Origin: Paramacrobiotus metropolitanus
Taxonomy: Eukaryota > Tardigrada > Eutardigrada > Parachela > Macrobiotidae
DNA: 64,000 bases
Direction of reading: 5' to 3'
Assembly (NCBI RefSeq): GCF_019649055.1
Contig: NW_026570485.1
Location: forward strand, 19,036-83,035
The notes beneath the pieces were generated by a model. The model saw only the letters and a program-made list of their open reading frames with translations, had not been told where the DNA came from and did no database searches. Made by a program: the position numbers and the translations under genes. How positions within the stretch are numbered: position 1 is the stretch's first letter; each line of letters opens with the position of its first letter. This document shows, in pieces, positions 35,693 to 46,216 of the stretch.

Positions 35693-36201
35693 TTGAAAAG
35701 ATGACCGAAGAAGCTCGAAAGACACACGAGATGGAACGGGACGTGATGAAAGCGTTTCAAAGTTTTCGGCGCGATGAAGGTTTCCAAAGACCTCGATAAC
35801 CAGTGAGAAGGGAACATCAGAGATCACGAGAGTATTCACATGAACGAAATTACGACTCTCGAAAGGAAAGGTCAAGGGAACGCTCCCGCGAAAGGACCCG
35901 TGACTATCATAACGAAAGAGATGATAGATCACGCTCGCGCGATTACGATTACCGAGGCGGCAGATCATGGGTCCGACACGGAGATCAAGTGATTGATACC
36001 AGTGCCCATCGTCGCCATGTACCAGATAACCGACGACGAGATGAACCTCGTCAAGATGAAACGCGCAGGGATGAACCACGTCAACAGATACCGATGGGAG
36101 TTGGTTTCTGTCACCCGAAAGTCAGAGGGTTCACACCTGAACGACGAGAAGGAACTTTAGCGGGACCTGCCCGAAGCCGCAGCCCATATCATAAGGGATG
36201 A
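35660..36201 (+). pseudogene. SR/RE-rich ORF downstream of integrase
   Basis: A frame beginning about 35660 (RGEAPKPDAKMLIEKM...) runs past a TAA at 35797 into an Arg/Ser/Asp/Glu-rich stretch (SRKERSRERSRERTRD) and stops at TGA 36199. The next ORF (36211) lies in the same frame nine bases on. SR-like tails bind RNA or splicing factors in other proteins; here that is only inference. It may be the C-terminus of pol or the N-terminus of the third ORF. Confidence 0.6.
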
Positions 36202-36210
36202 CAGGATGAT

Positions 36211-37746
36211 ATGAATTACTTTGCCAGTTTCCCAATCAACCATAAACGAACCTCGAGTGGAGAACGCGACGATACTCCGCCGAAACAGCCGAAAGTGAAA
36301 TCCGTGGTTCACATGGTAGAACCATTGATCGTGACGATGGATGAAGATGAACCGATGGAGACATCGTCGGTTGACAACACCATTCATAAACGAAACGTAG
36401 TATTAGATCGCGATCTCGAACCATCGACATCAGCCAGTACGGCGCGACGTGAGCAGGAAGGCCCTCACGAATCGCAGAACCGCCGTCAGGAACCGCAGAA
36501 TCGATATCAACCGGAACGTCAACAGGAACGACCAGAACGACGACGCGAAGATGGTCACCGGAGAGATCATTCTCGCTTTGATAATTCGCGACGCAGGTTG
36601 ATCAGTAAAATGTATGATATGGATGATATTGAAACCCAAAGAGCGGAAATCTGTCGCTACTTTGGACTGGAAATTGAATCGGAGCAGTCAGTGATGATAC
36701 ATGCCCAGCTCCATAACCTTCGTCAGTTTTTACGGGATTCTAATTATGAAACGGACCTCAGAGAGAGCAACCTCGGTCGCTTGGAGATCACCACCGAATC
36801 TGCGATGGTGTGTTATACACCAATCCGACAATGTGGTTTACCGAGTCTCCTCGACCTGAGCTTATGGGAAGTCCCATTGGATACGATCGACAATACGGGA
36901 TTTACACAGTTCCATTACCAAGAGATCAAAGAGAGAAGTATCTATGTGGCACAATTTGTGCTACGCAACGTGAATCCGGCATTCAAAGTACTTGCGGCAC
37001 GAGCAGCCATTGGATTGACGGTTGACCCTACCGACTACAAATCGCGAGTTTTCGGTCAGAAGGTCTTTGCTGCGAGATTGGGCCATTTTCCTACACAGAA
37101 TCAGTTGTTTTCGAACTTTACGAAGGGGGAAGTTCCGCCTGTGTACCGGGAAAAGGTTGCTAAACTAGGGATGCCAGCGAGACATCAGGCGATCGCACGT
37201 AAAGCAAACGACGAATTGGCGATCTGCAAAAAGCGATTTGATGATTGTAATCTCCATGAGATACATGAAGCACAGTACCAGGAGCGACTCAATCGTATCC
37301 GAGATACCATGGACACGCCGTATATCGAGCCGAAAGATCGAGTCCATGAATACATTGAAGATCACCTGGTATGGAAGGGACCGAAACAATCGACAACTTC
37401 CCATGTTCCGAATACACCGGGTAGACGAGCTGCTCGAAACCAGAATATCCGGAATCAGTACGAGGATGCCAGACAACGATTGGCGGAAGATCCTCAGAAT
37501 CGGAACTTGCAACGTGAAGAGAACGATGCACGACATCTTTTGGATGCGATCAAACGTTCACGACAAGGAAAAGGTCGTGGTCCGCGTCACATCGTCTTAC
37601 GTGTTCAAGCGGATGAGGACGCACCGGCTGGATCAACTGCACCAGTTGATCGGACTTCCGACAGAAACCAGCCGGGTTCAACGCGAAAACGTCCACCGCG
37701 AGACAACGACGATGGAGATGGGTCGAATGAGATGAGGGATCAGTAA
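36211..37746 (+). CDS. Third ORF of gypsy element, 511 codons, unknown function
   Basis: Open frame of 511 codons in the position where errantiviruses carry env. The first 130 residues are charged and disordered (Arg/Glu/Gln-rich); residues about 130-370 look globular (YFGLEIESEQSVMIHAQLH, VYREKVAKLGMPARHQAIA); the tail is basic and Pro-rich. No signal peptide, transmembrane helix or furin-like site is visible, so it is not an envelope protein. Composition and position suggest a nuclear or RNA-binding accessory protein. The start ATG is the first in the frame after TGA 36199. I do not recognise a family. Confidence 0.75.
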   Translation: MNYFASFPINHKRTSSGERDDTPPKQPKVKSVVHMVEPLIVTMDEDEPMETSSVDNTIHKRNVVLDRDLEPSTSASTARREQEGPHESQNRRQEPQNRYQPERQQERPERRREDGHRRDHSRFDNSRRRLISKMYDMDDIETQRAEICRYFGLEIESEQSVMIHAQLHNLRQFLRDSNYETDLRESNLGRLEITTESAMVCYTPIRQCGLPSLLDLSLWEVPLDTIDNTGFTQFHYQEIKERSIYVAQFVLRNVNPAFKVLAARAAIGLTVDPTDYKSRVFGQKVFAARLGHFPTQNQLFSNFTKGEVPPVYREKVAKLGMPARHQAIARKANDELAICKKRFDDCNLHEIHEAQYQERLNRIRDTMDTPYIEPKDRVHEYIEDHLVWKGPKQSTTSHVPNTPGRRAARNQNIRNQYEDARQRLAEDPQNRNLQREENDARHLLDAIKRSRQGKGRGPRHIVLRVQADEDAPAGSTAPVDRTSDRNQPGSTRKRPPRDNDDGDGSNEMRDQ

Positions 37747-38518
37747 AGCTGATTAATGGGAGTTGTTACGGCTTATGTCGGCATCCCTATATGTCGACTC
37801 ATCTTAGTTCAGAGTAGCTACGGTACATTTGGCCGGCTCTCTAAATAAGGCAGAAGAGATGGATTGTGCGACGAAATGACTTTCACCAGGGAGGCAAGCT
37901 GAGATGAGCTTGAAAGCCGATGAAAAATGGCTAAGTTCCTCCATGACCTATGCTGAATGAACCGTACCAGACAACGTCGCACATCCACGATCAGAAAGAT
38001 GATCTTATCAGGGAGGAAGCGAACTAACTTCGCTTATCTATATGATGTCCCTCCATGACTTAAACCGGATCTCATTATAAAGTCGTACAATTGATACGCA
38101 ACTATTCCAAAGCTGAAACAGTATTCCTAAGACGTACATTCGATACGCACCTTATTCCTACAAGCGGATGTGATGAAAGTCGCACGAAGCTGCGCAACAT
38201 GCTCAAGATGGAGCGGAATGGGCCAAAGAGATGTGGAAAACGGTGGACAGGACCAGTGACCTACGCGAGTCAATAGAGGATCCTAGTCTACATGTTTCAT
38301 TTAACTGCTTCTGTTGATCTGTTATAACTGTTGATCTGTTTATATGGAATAGTATTTTTCTACAGATCTCTTTAATTCACATTGTGCATTTGGAATCATG
38401 TGATAAGAAGGAATAAGCGAATTTGATGTTTTTTTTTACGAAAGCGTGCACAGACCACCTTCGGAGCGGAAGGGAATGGATCAAGCTTCGACGGAGCTCA
38501 GCCTCCCACCCAGAGGCA
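37747..38518 (+). other. Non-coding tail of gypsy element before the 3' LTR
   Basis: No ORF. It contains repeated pieces such as CAGGGAGG...AAGC with CCATGAC (twice, about 37880-38055) and CGTACA-TTGATACGCA (twice, about 38085-38150). The purine-rich stretch GCGGAAGGGAATGGA near 38467 is the best polypurine-tract candidate, but it is some 35 bases from the LTR. Confidence 0.6.
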
Positions 38519-38886
38519 TGTGAGGCGATGGCTCCCTTGCGTCCACCTGCGTGTCGCTACTGGCGCTACGGGAGTGCTTCGTTGCACTACTCCGTGGGGA
38601 ATTGCCGTCTGTGACGCAGCGCTTCTCTGATTGGTCGGCTACTGCCGTTCATTATGTTCACTGCTGCGCAGTGCTTTAGAGTTGTCGAGAGCAGGTGGAA
38701 TTTGGCTCTCTGAGTTGACTGAACGTCAGTGTGTTGGTTTTCACGATAGAGAACGTTAATAAAGTGTACTACGTAGACTGGATATCGTGCGTTGTGCATT
38801 TCTTCCTTAAACGTCACGTATTACACTCCACGGAGTCCTGTCAGTCTGGGCTACCGTCCTGGACTCTTTCACAGTCCACGGTGATA
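38519..38886 (+). repeat. 3' LTR of gypsy element
   Basis: 368 bases, identical to the 5' LTR except one missing C near the end. AATAAA at 38758-38763. Confidence 0.95.
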
Positions 38887-39377
38887 AGAGTATGGATAGA
38901 ATTTTTGCTTAAGAATACACGAAGTTCGACATTACTGTAATTTGTGAATATTAACATGAGCACAGGCTGCACAGCAGTTAAAAATCTATAAAATGGTAGC
39001 AGTCACAACATAAACATAAACAAGGCACTCCGTCGCCATGCTTACCGCCTCGGTGTTTTGCTAAGGTAAAATTGCAACATACGAACTGTTAATGCTGAGT
39101 GCTGATGTCTGCTATCGCTTCACCACTCACCGTCGCCAGCCACCAGACTCACGAGTACGCGCCGTACTGGAAAGTTCGCTCGAAGTTAAGTACAAGCTCA
39201 TTTTGACATTTTACTGATCTCAGAACAGTCAACTGTAGTCTGTAATAGCAATTCAGCGTGAAGGTTTTCTGAGGATCCACGGTAGTGACAGCAAGTACTC
39301 CAATACTTTATACTGCAGTGTTAGAAATAATTGTTTTAACATCAGAATCCGCGAATCCCAACAGCACTGTGGAAATA
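38887..39377 (+). other. Upstream region of gene B
   Basis: The first 100 bases are the right half of the AT-rich repeat block split by the gypsy insertion (TATGGATAGAATTTTTGC). GTCGCCATGCTTACCGCCTC near 39029 matches, inverted, the DNA upstream of gene A, so both genes share promoter ancestry. No TATA box is evident. Confidence 0.5.
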
Positions 39378-41699
39378 ATGGCGCTGCGGGCCATCGAAGA
39401 AGACGGCGGCGATGCGTGGGACCCGCAGGAAGACGCTACCGACGTCTCGCTGCCTCTGCCAGGCAGAATTCGTCGTTCATCGCACCACAGCGACTACAGC
39501 TCCACAGCCAGCATCTCCTCCGAGGACACCAGCCCCAAACGGGACCGCCCGCAGCCCCCCAAGACCAGCCAGCCTGACGAACTGGTAAGCGCATTTCAGT
39601 GAAGAACTCGTTCTTCTCTGGAGCTTTGCTGTCTTTTCTCACTGTGTCTCTCTTTTCTCTCGACCCGTACTGATCAATTAACTATTAATGAATAACAATA
39701 TGCGCAGCTATCTCTAGTCGTGAATGCTGTTTTTCCGCATTCAACCTGTTTCGAACTTCCAGTACCAAGCGCAACGATCTTTGTTCGCTGGCAGTCTGGC
39801 TCCTCGACTCTTTTATACAGCTGCTTAGCTCTTTAACTAAAATGGCTTTGATAGTTTTATCATCTCCAGTTATGTCTGTGATCCTGTATTATTAAATATT
39901 AATCATGGATTAAAATTAACATGTTAATAGGTACAGACGTTTTGTAATTTGTAACTATTACTACGAAGAATTTTAATTTATCGAATTTAATAGAACACGA
40001 CGTGGAAGTTGACTGTAGCGTTGAGGTTTGTCGTTTAGGCTAGAGCTAGCAGCGTAGCCCGGTGCGGTTGCACAGTACACAAGGCGGGTAATCAGGCATG
40101 CAGGCAGACCGTTTCACACCGTACAGGAAGCCTAAACGAATGCAAGAAAAATGCGTGCCCATGTTGACTGTATTACCAGTAGTCTGTTTGGATTAAATGA
40201 CTTGATTATACAGGCGTTCTGTGCGGCGGTGGGACGGCCGGACAGCGAGGTTGTCGTTGGCAGTGGCGTTAAAAACGAGCTGCTGGTGCGGGTGTCCAAA
40301 CATGCCAGCCATGTGCTGATGCGGGGAACAATTCAGGTGAGTACTGACTGCCTTCTCCGTTCTCACGATCTGACTGTCTTCCGCCCTAGTCCATGATCGA
40401 GCCCCTGCGCTGTCCGTTCGGTGTGGGAAAGGGCGCCCTGGAGGCCTGCGTCAAGTTGCGCGCGGGCATGCCGGCGGGACTGAAGGCGCACTTGGAGGCC
40501 GTCCACGGCCTGCACAACGTGCAGCTGAATTTCGCCTGTCCGTGTCCGGCCGCCTTCAACGATGGCGCCGACTGTCAGTACGTGCAGTTCGATCCGTTGG
40601 GCTACTTGCTGAGTCATCACATGGATGAACACCATGCGCAGTACAAGGAGCGCGTGATGGAGGCGCTGTACAAGCAGCGGAAGAAGAAGAGTGGCCAGGT
40701 GAGGGCGGGCCGAGAACAGGAAGGAACAGATGCATTAACTGTGCGTTGTTGCAGAAACATCGGGAGTTGCTCCGCTCGGCCAGGACGAAGACGTTGCCGG
40801 AGGGGACAAGCGATGTGAGCCGGCTGTGGCCGAGCCAGATCACGGCCGACAAGATCGTCATCCCCACGCGTGTTGTGGTTAGTGGCCGTTGCAGCGTGTT
40901 GCGTTTTACGCAGTGAGTTTTTGAGCCACTGTTGTGCAGAATGGGCAAGTGAAGTACGTGTGCCAGATCGACGCGTGTGCCCTGGTAAGCAGTGAAGAAG
41001 GCCGCGGCCGGCTGCTGGACTCGTCGCAGCGGATGCACGCGCATTTGATACTGCAGCACCGACAGCGTTGCGCCATCCCCACCCAAGTGTACCACGCCTG
41101 CGCCGACCCGGTACGCGTCAGTTTGAGCTGGAGCCTCAGCGATTGGTTGAGCCGGTCTGTTTTGCTTTGTTTGTCGGCAGGAGTGCCCGGTCCGGGTGTT
41201 CTCGCTGCACCACATGATGGATCTCCATATCAAGGCCGCGCATCCGCATCTGTTCCGCGTGGTGTACACGGATTCGGCCCTGCAGGTTGGTCGTGAGAAG
41301 CACTGGCGGATTTGTGTGGTGCGGTGTGGCTGAAGCTTTGATTTCATCAGGCGCGGGCCCACCTGGAAGCGGGCGTGAAGGCGCAGTGCATCGGGGAGGC
41401 GCTGAGCCGCAGCGTGGACAGCGCGGCCCGGCCCGGTCGCTTCCTCTACAACTTCACCTGCCCCGTCCAGGTAGGCGCGTAATCAGACACTGGCTCTCGT
41501 TCGAGCCAGCCTAATGGCTGCACTTGTTGCAGAAGTGTGCGGTGCACTATTCCAACCGCGACTACGTGCTCTGGCACATTGGCGTCCATCACCGGGATGA
41601 CTGGGAAAAGCCCAGTGATCAACAGGTAGTCACACAACTCTTTTCCGCTGCTAGCGTGCGCATTGCGTGTAGTTAACGGTCCCATGTTTGCAGGAGTAA
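39378..41699 (+). CDS. Gene B: multi C2H2-like zinc-finger protein, nine exons
   Basis: Exons: 39378-39584, 40214-40336, 40390-40698, 40755-40877, 40940-41110, 41181-41285, 41351-41470, 41533-41625 and 41694-41699 (GAG TAA). Every intron is phase 0, and all but the first (629 bases) are 53-70 bases. The protein is 418 residues. Residues 1-69 are Ser/Pro-rich and acidic. Finger-like Cys/His sets: C118, C130, H144, H149; C160/162, C172, H187, H192; C262-x4-C267, H289-x4-H294; C308-x4-C313, H327-x4-H332; a last set across exons 7-8 (CPVQKC ... WHIGVHH). A KQRKKK patch ends exon 3 and could be a nuclear signal. An AATAAA lies at 41965. Same exon sizes as gene A except exons 5 and 8. Family not recognised; DNA, RNA or protein binding is inference. 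Confidence 0.9.
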
Positions 41700-41980
41700 C
41701 GTCGTGTCCGTGGAGCAGGATCGTAATTAGTGCAGTGCTCCTTGCCGAGGCAGACTAGTTCTTAGTTTATCGATTCTCAATTTGTCGCTCACATGCTGAC
41801 AGTACTCTAATACTTTCCTACGGCTTAGATTGCCCTTCATTTCATTATTTGGCTGAATTTTTGCGTTTCTTTTTCTTATTTGCCCATACTGTTCTTCGTC
41901 CGTGCAGCCGTTGCGGTTGCTTATTGTCGGAGTGCTCGTTTCCTGTGACATACTCGCGCTGGTCAATAAATGCTGTTGTA

Positions 41981-44558
41981 CTAATGGTCAACGCTCCGCT
42001 CCGCGCTGTCCTTGGGCTTGCGGAACTCGTACAGCTTGGCGTAGATGCTGGCTAAGGTCTTGCGCGCACTCAAAGCGTTCGGCGCTGTATTAGACATAAA
42101 CAGACGCTTATTTAGCGTCGATGCAGCGACAGGCTGTCAGGCAGTTTACCGGTGATGGTGGTGTTGCCCGTCTGAAAGACCTGGACCGGGCCGCCCACTT
42201 CCGGCAGCTTCCACGAGGCCGCCGGATGCAGTTCCGGCTCATACCTGCAGCAGACAACAGCGCCATGAAATAAAAATCGAATTACCTAAAATTCGACCAC
42301 AATTTAATACCTAAATATTACTCACTTCCGGTGTTGTAAAAATAAAAAAATAAAATTATACAATAAAAAGACAGGGCGGACGTGGACTCACTGGACTTTA
42401 ATCAAGACTGCGATGCAACAGAAGACGGATGTGATGCGCCTTATAGCCAGCCGTCTCGAGCTTTTACCCCAACACCAGGCCTACTTCCTGCGGTCAAATG
42501 CAGTCTCAGTGCAACTAAAGTCATTCATCTGCTGCGGTGTTGTCCAACGTTCGAAGTACGCGACAGCCTTTGCGAGTTCGACGAAGTACTTAGGGAATCG
42601 CTACAGTCCATTTGTAATGTCCGCATGAACCCTGCCGCGTGGCGTCAAGCTTCCTTGCCAGTGCGTTGTGGTGGATTAAGCATTCGACGGGTAGAAGAAT
42701 TATCATTGTCGGCTTATCTAGCCTCGATTCACGCTATCCAGAGCCTTGCGTCTAAACTAATGCCGCACTCAACGGGAGTCGATGCAACAGACCACATTAC
42801 GCTTTGGAGCTATCTCTCCGACGACGCATCACCGCCTCTCGCCGAACGCAAACACCTGCAACGCGCATGGGATACGCCATACTGCCTAGCAGAGCAGGCA
42901 ACCTTGCTGTACGAGGCTTCAGATACCGCAAACAAGGCACGACTATTGGGGACTTCTACACCAGAGTCAGGAGTGTGGACGCAAGCTCTCCCCTCATCGT
43001 CAATCGGAAACTTACTGGACGACGAATCTTTCCGCATTGCCGTTGCTATCCGACTAGGCGCACCTGCATCTTCCGAGCACCAGTGCAGGTGTGGTGCTGA
43101 AGTCGCTGCTGACAGCCACCATGGATTGAGTTGCAAATTTTCTGCTGGAAGACTTCCCAGACACGATTGCATTAATGATATTCTGCGACGGGCTCTGGTT
43201 TCAGCAGGCATCCCGGCGCGAAAGGAACCTAGAAGCATGCACCACGCTAACGACACACGTCCAGATGGTATCACCACTTTTCCCTGGGCCAGAGGGCTGT
43301 GTTTGGCGTGGGATGTAACCGTTGTCGACACCGTTGCCCGGTCTTACTTGGATCACACCAGCGTAAAAGCCGGAGCGGCAGCCGACCAGGCCGAAGCCGA
43401 AAAAGTGAGAAAAACAACTTCCTGTCAGCACGGTATGAGTTTGCTGCCGTCGGATTCGAAACTTTCGGAAGTTTTGGTACATCAGCCAAGAAGCTGCTTA
43501 AAGAGGTCGGAAAGAGGATCGAGCTACAAACAGGCGAGATTCGCAGCCACGAGTTTTTGAGGCAGAATATTTCTTTAGCAATTCAAAGGGGCAATGCCGC
43601 TTCTGTTATGGGTACTGTAGCAGTTGATCATTGTTTATTGTTTATTGTTTATTGCAAAGTAGGCAGGTAACCCATTAAAAGCTAGGATCGTCATCAAGCG
43701 TGGGAATTTAAACTGGCTAACATAAGAAATTTTAGACGGCAGTAGCCCTACATCATTGACAAGTGAAAATAGTGAAAGCTAACCAGCAATTTTAACATAT
43801 TTCATCGCATTGCGAAAAACAGACAGAGAAGGGCTGTTAAGGATATCATTTCCGGCTTGGTTTAATTGGCTCATGATACTGTTCAGCCTCGAGGCCAACG
43901 TGGACTTTCCCGTCCTTGTCCTTCCCTGTCCTTCGATGAAGGTCCGGTTTCCGCTTCGGAGGCCGTACGGTTTGTCATCCTGCTCACGACGATCATTTCA
44001 CTGAGGTAGCGGGGCACCTGGAACTTGTCCGGGTGCAGAATTTTGTAAAGCCACGTTACTTGCTGGTTTTTCCATCGCTCAAACAGTCTCGAATTGCTTC
44101 ATCAGGTCGGTGGCGGATACTTCGGCATAGTTGGCGATTGCTCGAATAGCTTTTCTTTGCGCGACAGCCAGCGGCTCCAGCGTGGACACAGGCGCACCGC
44201 TCCACACAGTGGAGCAATGGTCCAGGTGGGACTGGACGAATGCGTGATAAAGTCCAACCCGTTGGGGCAGCGGCAGTCCGCTCTTTACACTGTTTATGAG
44301 GGCAATTCCATGATGTTGTTTTGTTTAAGTGAAACTAACTCTTGATACTGTTAGCGTGCTACTGAAAATTAAAGAATATAATCACTGGACTTCGTGCGGA
44401 TAGACGTCCTTGAGGAGGTCGATGCGGACGCCGAAGGGTAAACGGGCCACCGCCAGGCAGTTGATGATCTTGAATTCCACGAACTTGGCGCCGAAGCCGC
44501 ACTTCTGAATCTTGCGGGCCACAAGCCGCCGCGGCGCACCAAATCCGCTGAAATGGCC
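41981..44558 (-). CDS. TBP-like factor (TLF/TRF2-type), C-terminal half
   Basis: Three exons on the minus strand: 44386-44558, 42150-42244 and 41981-42084. Splices: CA|gtgatt to cag|G (codon CAG), and ACCG|gtaaac to acag|CG. The product reads RKIQKCGFGAKFVEFKIINC, then LPFGVRI, then YEPELHPAASWKL, VQVFQTGNTTIT and IYAKLYEFRKP, ending at TAG. This is the order of the second half of the TBP saddle: QK-x-GF, the FK(I/V)xN strand, YEPELHP and the TG-x-xx-TG strand. FKIINCLAV and the lack of the TBP-type VGSCDV strand favour TLF/TRF2. Such factors act at core promoters in the nucleus. The first half of the saddle was not found between 44559 and 46600, so the gene is either split by a longer intron, partial, or a pseudogene. 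Intron 42245-44385 contains two retroelement remnants. Convergent with gene B, 281 bp apart. Confidence 0.75.
42382..43630 (+). pseudogene. Retroelement with CCHC and restriction-like endonuclease module, copy 2
   Basis: Plus-strand remnant inside the TBP-like gene's intron. Visible: LLPQHQAYFLRSNAVSV, FDEVLRESLQSICNV, LPVRCGGLSIRRVEELSL, CRCGAEVAADSHHGLSC, RPDGITTFPWARGL then WDVTVVDT, and LRQNISLAIQRGNAASVMGT. The reading frame shifts at about 42540 and 43400. It is antisense to the host gene and lacks the RT palm. Confidence 0.65.
43632..44310 (-). pseudogene. Non-LTR retrotransposon (LINE) 3' fragment
   Basis: The minus strand encodes the RT C-terminus (LYHAFVQSHLDHCSTVW, then AQRKAIRAIANYAE) and, in a shifted frame, the terminal YGLRSGNRTF ... 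SLSVFRNAMKYVKI region of CR1/L2/jockey-like ORF2 proteins. It ends in a (CAATAAA)n tail at 43632-43656, as expected for a LINE 3' end. A TGA and frameshifts are present. Lies in the TBP-like gene intron, same strand as the gene. Confidence 0.65.
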
Positions 44559-45285
44559 CTGATTGTAAAACGTGGGCAGAAGTACCGCTGCTAACAGCAA
44601 TAGTATGTGTACGTTATATGAATGGTGATGACTCAAAGAAGTTGGCATCGAAAACATATTTCGGTTAATCTTTCGACAAATTAATGCTTCTGTTGTACTC
44701 GTACAGACTACAGAGTTGCACTGAAACTCATCACAGTCAACAGTGGAAAAATGGAAACGCAAGTACACAAAATTCTGCTCATGAATCGAAATCCGACTTG
44801 ATATCATGATCATTGGCGAGTCTCGGACAACCAAATTGGTGTTCCGGAAAGGGAGAGGTAACGAAATTGATGGCAATTTCTAACAATTATTACTATGATC
44901 ACTAATTTACGGTAGCGTCGCCGACTCGCCGTATTGCTTGCTCTGTTGCACAGTTGGTAACCAATGCTCCTGGGTGGGCGCAGGAAGGAAGCGTTCGGTG
45001 CCCTCACCGCACGTCAGGGCGACTGACGTTCTTATGACTGTTTTTGTAATAGCCAAAGCCAACTGAGATTTGAGGTTGCAACGTTCTTCTGTGATTAACT
45101 AATAACTTACTATCACACGCTTCTTTGCAAAGAATTGTTGATACTTGTTAATTTTGTGCTAAACCTTCTTAACCGATCTTAACAGATCGACTATTCTAGA
45201 TTCAAGCTATCCATCCCGAAAAAAATGGTAAAGCAGACAAAGTGCGCGGTTAAGTACGGTGTTTTTAAGGCACTTTTCTCTGTAG
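44559..45285. other. Non-coding stretch upstream of the TBP-like exon
   Basis: No first-half TBP exon was seen on the minus strand and no plus-strand exon before 45286. It may be intron of the TBP-like gene and promoter or intron of the plus-strand gene. Confidence 0.35.
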
Positions 45286-46216
45286 TCTGAGCCTCTGCGA
45301 GCTCCTGAGAACACGGAGGCGTATCTGCCCAACCTGAAAACGGAATCCCGCGAACAATACACGAACGGATACTTTCTGAACTGGTTTACGGCCTTCGTCC
45401 AAAAGGGTGATAATCCCGGTCCCCACCCGCTCCTTTCGCTTTCGACCCAACACCACTTTGGCCCGGAGCGCCGTAAGTGAAGAACTCTCGACACGCAACC
45501 GATTGCATCACCTTCTGTTACACTGCATAAATAGCTTGAATATGATTTTTAATCGCATAGAAACACGCGACGCTTGTGTAGTGGTGTCGCCCCACCGCGC
45601 CCTGCAGGTTGCACCAATGATTCAGGCTTGGATTCATGAATCCAAGGCCGGAAAAGTTCGAGTGAAGGACAGTACAGCCCTTACTGGCTACAGAATGCAG
45701 GATATGCTGTTTTACGAGAGCAAGCGTCAGAGCATCGGTGCGCAGCTGCTGGGCCGTTTGTGCAATCCGGATATGGTGGCCCAGATGCATGATTACAGCT
45801 GGACGGAGCTCTGGGGCTCCTCCGCTGTCGGCCCGCACTGCACAGTTTGGCAGCGCGATCTAACCACAGGCGAGATCTACCGCATGATTTCGTTCAACGC
45901 GGCTGAGCCCGAAAAGGAACTACTGCAGGAGCTGGATGATCCTGATCCGATCCAGTTTCTTGCTGAATTTTGGAACATGCAGCTGGAAGTCGATCAGGAA
46001 CTGCTGGAGGGGATCGTGGGATACGGCCGGGGCGAAATCGTCGCGGCTACGAACAAGCTGGGGGACTTGACTGACGAACTGAAGCTGCGCCTGAACGTTC
46101 CGCTGCAAAATGTCGCCGATGAAGAATTCGAGGTGATGGAGGTGGATGAATCCGATGACGAGTCCGGAAGTGATTCAACTTACACCCCATCCTCACCATC
46201 TTCATCGGACATGTAG
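45286..46216 (+). CDS. Unrecognised gene with acidic, serine-rich C-terminus
   Basis: Two exons: 45286-45472 (after TCTGTAG, ending at GTAAGTG) and 45561-46216 (after CGCATAG), joined in phase 1, giving about 280 visible codons. The 5' end is not found; 45286 looks like an internal acceptor, so an upstream exon is likely. Exon 1 has NTEAYLPNLKTES and YFLNWFTAFVQKGDNPG. Exon 2 has VKDSTALTGYRMQDMLFYES, WQRDLTTGEIYRMISFN and a long acidic region, ending in DESDDESGSDSTYTPSSPSS. The tail looks like a CK2-type phosphorylatable acidic tail of a nuclear protein. An alternative reading starts at the ATG at 45542. No family recognised. Confidence 0.55.

Larger units (their letters stand above)
22954..38886 (+). 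mobile_element. Large Ty3/gypsy LTR retrotransposon, recent, non-autonomous
   Basis: A 15,933-base element with 369- and 368-base LTRs that differ by a single C, flanked by a 4-bp target duplication AGAG (22950-22953 and 38887-38890). Order: 5' LTR, initiator tRNA-Met primer site, 1.4 kb leader, gag, -1 frameshift signal, pol part 1 with protease, RT remnant, RNase H, integrase, SR-rich ORF, third ORF, 770-base tail, 3' LTR. The RT-RNaseH-integrase order and FLGHILSEDG place it in Ty3/gypsy. Size and the extra 3' ORF recall Ogre-type giants, but that link is only by analogy. Most of the RT palm is gone and in-frame stops are present, so transposition must have relied on a helper, or the defects arose at or after insertion. 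It is inserted into a repeat block upstream of gene B. Confidence 0.95.

Noticed and set aside
36211-37746. Envelope gene of an errantivirus
   Set aside because: Position fits, but no signal peptide, fusion peptide or transmembrane segment is visible.
40556-41362. 268-codon minus-strand ORF
   Set aside because: Antisense shadow of GC-rich exons of gene B; it crosses that gene's introns and has no family features.
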